Below are positions 6,721 through 8,092 of a DNA stretch of 8,092 bases, one piece after another. Under the pieces are notes generated by a model. It did no database searches and was not told where the DNA came from. It was given only the letters and a program-made list of their open reading frames with translations. The position numbers and the translations under genes were made by a program. Numbering within the stretch: the stretch's first letter is position 1; every line of letters begins with the position of its first letter. The DNA is from an uncultured Porphyromonadaceae bacterium (lineage in GTDB: Bacteria > Bacteroidota > Bacteroidia > Bacteroidales > Muribaculaceae), in contig CAMWUX010000049.1 in NCBI GenBank assembly GCA_947177605.1, positions 1-8,092 of the forward strand, read 5' to 3'.

Positions 6721-7056
6721 TTAAAGTAAAAGCTTGGTGATAAACCGTGATATCGGATCAATGAACAGAGGCTTACGCAGACACACCACAACTACCAATG
6801 CTATCAGGTAGATACCGGCGATGATAGTGCAGGCCCAAGCCATACCTATCGACGAGGCTATCAACTCGGCCAATGCTACCGACAGGAAGAAGAGCATTAT
6901 CATCACGCCGAAGAGGCACACCAATCCGAGTGCGAGCATAGCCAGAATCATGGTGAGCTTCTCGGCAAAGGTGAGCCGGGCGTAATCGTACTTGAGCTGA
7001 GCGAGTTGCTTCAGCTTAAGCCACAGCGTAGAGAGTGATTCGCTTTTCTCGCCCAT
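6721..7056 (-). CDS. Holin-X/YqjE-like two-helix inner-membrane protein
   Basis: This 111-residue protein has an amphipathic N-terminal helix (about 8-32, LKLKQLAQLKYDYARLTFAEK), then two transmembrane helices (about 34-62 and 70-93) joined by a short turn around S68-M72. A basic patch (RKP) and a C-terminal helix follow. This is the layout of the family named phage holin superfamily III or DUF1469, which includes E. coli YqjE. The name is historical: here it lies in a chromosomal cassette without lysin or other phage genes, so a lysis role is unlikely. A membrane or stress-related role is inferred from its YtxH neighbours. It begins 4 bp downstream of the second YtxH gene and ends 6 bp before the next gene. 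Confidence 0.85.
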   Translation of the reverse strand: MGEKSESLSTLWLKLKQLAQLKYDYARLTFAEKLTMILAMLALGLVCLFGVMIMLFFLSVALAELIASSIGMAWACTIIAGIYLIALVVVVCLRKPLFIDPISRFITKLLL

Positions 7057-7060
7057 TTAC

Positions 7061-7258
7061 TTAGTCGTCGATGTCGGCAGTGAGCTGAGCCACGAGTGCG
7101 TCGATTTCGCTCTCGGAGCAGAGTATGCCTTTCTTCTGGAGGGTTTCCTTAATCTTGCGGCGGAGGTCAGAGCCCTTCTGCGGGGCAAACAGTACGGCGG
7201 CCGTAGCGCCGATCAGAGCACCGCCTAAAAATGCGTATAAAAATGTCGTTTTGCTCAT
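7061..7258 (-). CDS. YtxH domain protein, second copy
   Basis: The 65-residue protein has one N-terminal hydrophobic helix rich in Gly and Ala (TFLYAFLGGALIGATAAVLF, 5-24), directly followed by the YtxH signature APQKGSDLRRKI (25-36) and a charged helical tail ending in acidic TADIDD. The topology suggests a single-pass inner-membrane protein. YtxH proteins are linked to general stress in Bacillus, but their molecular function is unknown. A gapless alignment to the neighbouring copy (7287-7487) gives about 24 identities in 65 positions, concentrated in GGAL-GA, LFAP-KG, R, KGI and D-L. The start is the ATG at 7258, 28 bp after the first copy's stop, with a run of five C just before it and no Shine-Dalgarno sequence. 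Confidence 0.87.
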   Translation of the reverse strand: MSKTTFLYAFLGGALIGATAAVLFAPQKGSDLRRKIKETLQKKGILCSESEIDALVAQLTADIDD

Positions 7259-7286
7259 TGGGGGTATGTGTTTATGAGTGTTCCTT

Positions 7287-7487
7287 TTAAGATTCGGCTA
7301 TCTCTTCTTCGAGTTCCTCGGCAAGCTCGTCGAGCTGCTTTTTTTTCAGGATAATGCCTTTCGAACGAAGGAATTTAGCGATTTCTTTACGTGTGTTCTC
7401 GCCTTTGTCGGGGGCGAAGAGGAGACCTACTGCTGCGCCTACGAGAGCGCCGCCGGCTACTGCCAATACGATGTTGAGGGGTTTCAT
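7287..7487 (-). CDS. YtxH domain protein, first copy
   Basis: The 66-residue protein begins MKPLNIVLAVAGGALVGAAV, a single membrane helix, followed by LLFAPDKGENTRKEI, the YtxH signature. Its tail is highly charged (KKKQLDELAEELEEEIAES) and likely a coiled coil, more acidic than that of the second copy. The start is the ATG at 7487-7485. An in-frame TTG at 7526 would add 13 residues in front of the membrane helix, but these lie in AT-rich leader sequence. It is the first gene of the cassette and the likely transcription entry point, downstream of the predicted promoter at 7569-7600. Two adjacent diverged copies suggest an old tandem duplication and perhaps hetero-oligomers. Confidence 0.87.
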   Translation of the reverse strand: MKPLNIVLAVAGGALVGAAVGLLFAPDKGENTRKEIAKFLRSKGIILKKKQLDELAEELEEEIAES

Positions 7488-7549
7488 GTCGATATAGTTT
7501 TTAAATGTTTTACGTACTAATAACAATCGGCGCGGTCAAAAAGATTTGT

Positions 7550-7564
7550 CCGCTACCGTAGCGG
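7550..7564. promoter_or_regulatory. 15-bp palindrome, candidate operator or leader hairpin
   Basis: CCGCTAC-C-GTAGCGG is a perfect inverted repeat of 7 bp around one central base. It starts within one or two bases of the predicted transcription start of the YtxH cassette. As RNA it could fold into 6 bp with a 3-base loop; on the minus strand a TTTTT run follows 7 bases later, a poor terminator shape. GC-rich symmetry in an AT-rich gap suggests a protein-binding site. No known regulator is identified. Confidence 0.4.
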
Positions 7565-7568
7565 CAGG

Positions 7569-7600
7569 CTAAATTAACATTTAACTTTTAACAATGCAAA
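7569..7600 (-). promoter_or_regulatory. Predicted promoter of the YtxH/Holin-X cassette
   Basis: On the minus strand, TTTG (7600-7597), a 20-base spacer and TAATTTAG (7576-7569) fit the Bacteroidota primary-sigma promoter with one mismatch in the -7 box (TTAG for TTTG). The start of transcription would be near 7565-7566, giving a leader of about 78 bases before the ATG at 7487. No better match is present between 7488 and 7685 on this strand. Confidence 0.45.
7574..7594. repeat. Three tandem TTAAC heptads between the divergent promoters
   Basis: TTAACAT (7574-7580), TTAACTT (7581-7587) and TTAACAA (7588-7594) follow one another with an exact 7-bp period. A further isolated TTAAC occurs at 7667-7671. 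The array covers most of the spacer of the predicted minus-strand promoter and ends 10 bp before the plus-strand -33 box. It may be a direct-repeat binding site, or chance in AT-rich DNA. Confidence 0.45.
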
Positions 7601-7604
7601 TTTT

Positions 7605-7636
7605 ATTGAAATATCCGATTGATTTTTGTAATTTTG
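7605..7636 (+). promoter_or_regulatory. Predicted promoter of the GH20 gene
   Basis: ATTG (7605-7608) stands in the -33 position, 20 bases before TAATTTTG (7629-7636). The latter matches the Bacteroidota -7 consensus TAnnTTTG exactly; the -33 box has one mismatch to TTTG. Transcription should start near 7639-7640, leaving a leader of about 46 bases, AT-rich and without Shine-Dalgarno sequence, before the ATG at 7686. Confidence 0.65.
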
Positions 7637-7685
7637 CTAACTACCAATCGAAATTACATCAACCTATTAACCTCAATAAGTCCGA

Positions 7686-8092
7686 ATGAAAAAAATCGCT
7701 GCCACAGCATTTGCTATGCTATGTGTGTTTGTTTCAGGTGTTTGCGGAGTGCGAACGGCTCAGTATGAAGTAGTGCCGCTCCCCAAATCCATCTCCGTCG
7801 CCGAGGATGCCAAAGCCTTTCAGCTCAGTTCGTCCACCAAAATCGTATATCCCGCTGCCGATGCTTCCCTGCGGCGCAATGCCGAGCTGCTTGCCGGATA
7901 TATCAAGGAACTTACCGGCTTCGATCTGAAGGTGACCGACAAGGCGCCCAAATCCAATGCCATCGTGCTCACGGCTTCGCTCAAGAGCGCCAATCCCGAA
8001 GCATACACCCTCGAAGCAACTCCGAAGCAGATCACCATCGACGGTGCCTCCGCTGCCGGCGGCTTCATCGGCATACAGACTCTACGTAAGTC
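7686..8092 (+). CDS. GH20 beta-N-acetylhexosaminidase, N-terminal part
   Basis: 135 residues are visible and the frame is open to the right edge. MKKIAATAFAMLCVFVSG begins a Sec signal peptide, with probable cleavage after TA25 before QYEVV. The mature start YEVVPLPKSI is the usual opening of the non-catalytic GH20b domain. Later VLTASL, then PEAYTLEATPKQITIDGASA and GGFIGIQTLRKS show its strands and the helix leading to the catalytic barrel. The family's DE catalytic pair lies beyond the window. Such enzymes remove terminal GlcNAc or GalNAc from glycans and chitooligosaccharides; in gut Bacteroidota they work in the periplasm or outside on mucin and host N-glycans. No lipobox is evident (SGVC at 17-20 has Val before Cys), so the protein is probably periplasmic or secreted. 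It is transcribed away from the YtxH cassette and is probably regulated separately. Confidence 0.88.
   Translation, partial: MKKIAATAFAMLCVFVSGVCGVRTAQYEVVPLPKSISVAEDAKAFQLSSSTKIVYPAADASLRRNAELLAGYIKELTGFDLKVTDKAPKSNAIVLTASLKSANPEAYTLEATPKQITIDGASAAGGFIGIQTLRK

Noticed and set aside
6346..6729. Plus-strand frame of 127 codons opposite the small basic protein gene
   Set aside because: It spans the intergenic hairpin and the whole minus-strand gene, which is tightly spaced within its operon; no domain is visible in the plus-strand product.
6721..7056. Prophage remnant suggested by a holin-type gene
   Set aside because: There is no endolysin, integrase, attachment site or structural gene, and the Holin-X family is common in chromosomal membrane-stress cassettes.
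7488..7526. TTG start at 7526 for the first YtxH gene
   Set aside because: The added residues come from AT-rich leader, precede the usual MKPLN-type start and are lacking in the paralogue.
7820..8074. Minus-strand frame of 84 codons at the right end
   Set aside because: It is opposite the GH20 N-terminal domain, which has a signal peptide, promoter and family sequence.

Overview
The window looks like chromosomal DNA of a Bacteroidota species. The order Bacteroidales is most likely, and the fairly GC-rich codon use with gut-type gene content makes Muribaculaceae plausible, but the family is a guess. Three things support this: the gene set (DUF4292 lipoprotein, Bacteroidetes-type PrmA, tandem YtxH proteins beside a Holin-X protein, a GH20 hexosaminidase), the lack of clear Shine-Dalgarno sequences, and promoters of the Bacteroides form TTTG-N19/20-TAnnTTTG.

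Layout: ten genes lie on the minus strand and one on the plus strand. In transcription order from the right, the minus-strand genes form two groups. Group 1 (7487 to 6433) is a small envelope cassette: two paralogous YtxH proteins, a two-helix Holin-X/YqjE-like membrane protein and a small basic protein. Gene sizes and order recall the enterobacterial yqjD-yqjE-yqjK cluster. A strong hairpin (6372-6401) closes this group just before prmA, the L11 methyltransferase gene. Group 2 (5456 to beyond position 1) starts at a near-consensus promoter overlapping the end of prmA. It encodes a small predicted beta-barrel outer-membrane protein, dUTPase, a large exported TPR protein, a DUF4292 lipoprotein, an EnvC-like coiled-coil/LytM protein and a polysaccharide flippase cut by the window edge. 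Gaps are 17 and 7 bp, followed by overlaps of 8, 4 and 13 bp, so the last genes are probably translationally coupled.

On the plus strand, a GH20 beta-N-acetylhexosaminidase gene starts at 7686 and runs off the right edge. The 198-bp divergent intergenic region (7488-7685) holds two predicted back-to-back promoters, three TTAAC heptads in tandem and a 15-bp palindrome.

Taken together, most of the window serves the cell envelope: outer-membrane proteins and lipoproteins, septal peptidoglycan hydrolysis control, glycan lipid flipping, inner-membrane stress-type proteins and glycan foraging. dut and prmA are housekeeping genes embedded among them. The points most worth following up are the EnvC-like protein that has lost most of its zinc/catalytic residues, its coupling to the TPR and LolB-like DUF4292 genes, the yqjDEK-like cassette, and a promoter that would give an almost leaderless transcript. 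There is no sign of mobile DNA, CRISPR, tRNA or rRNA.
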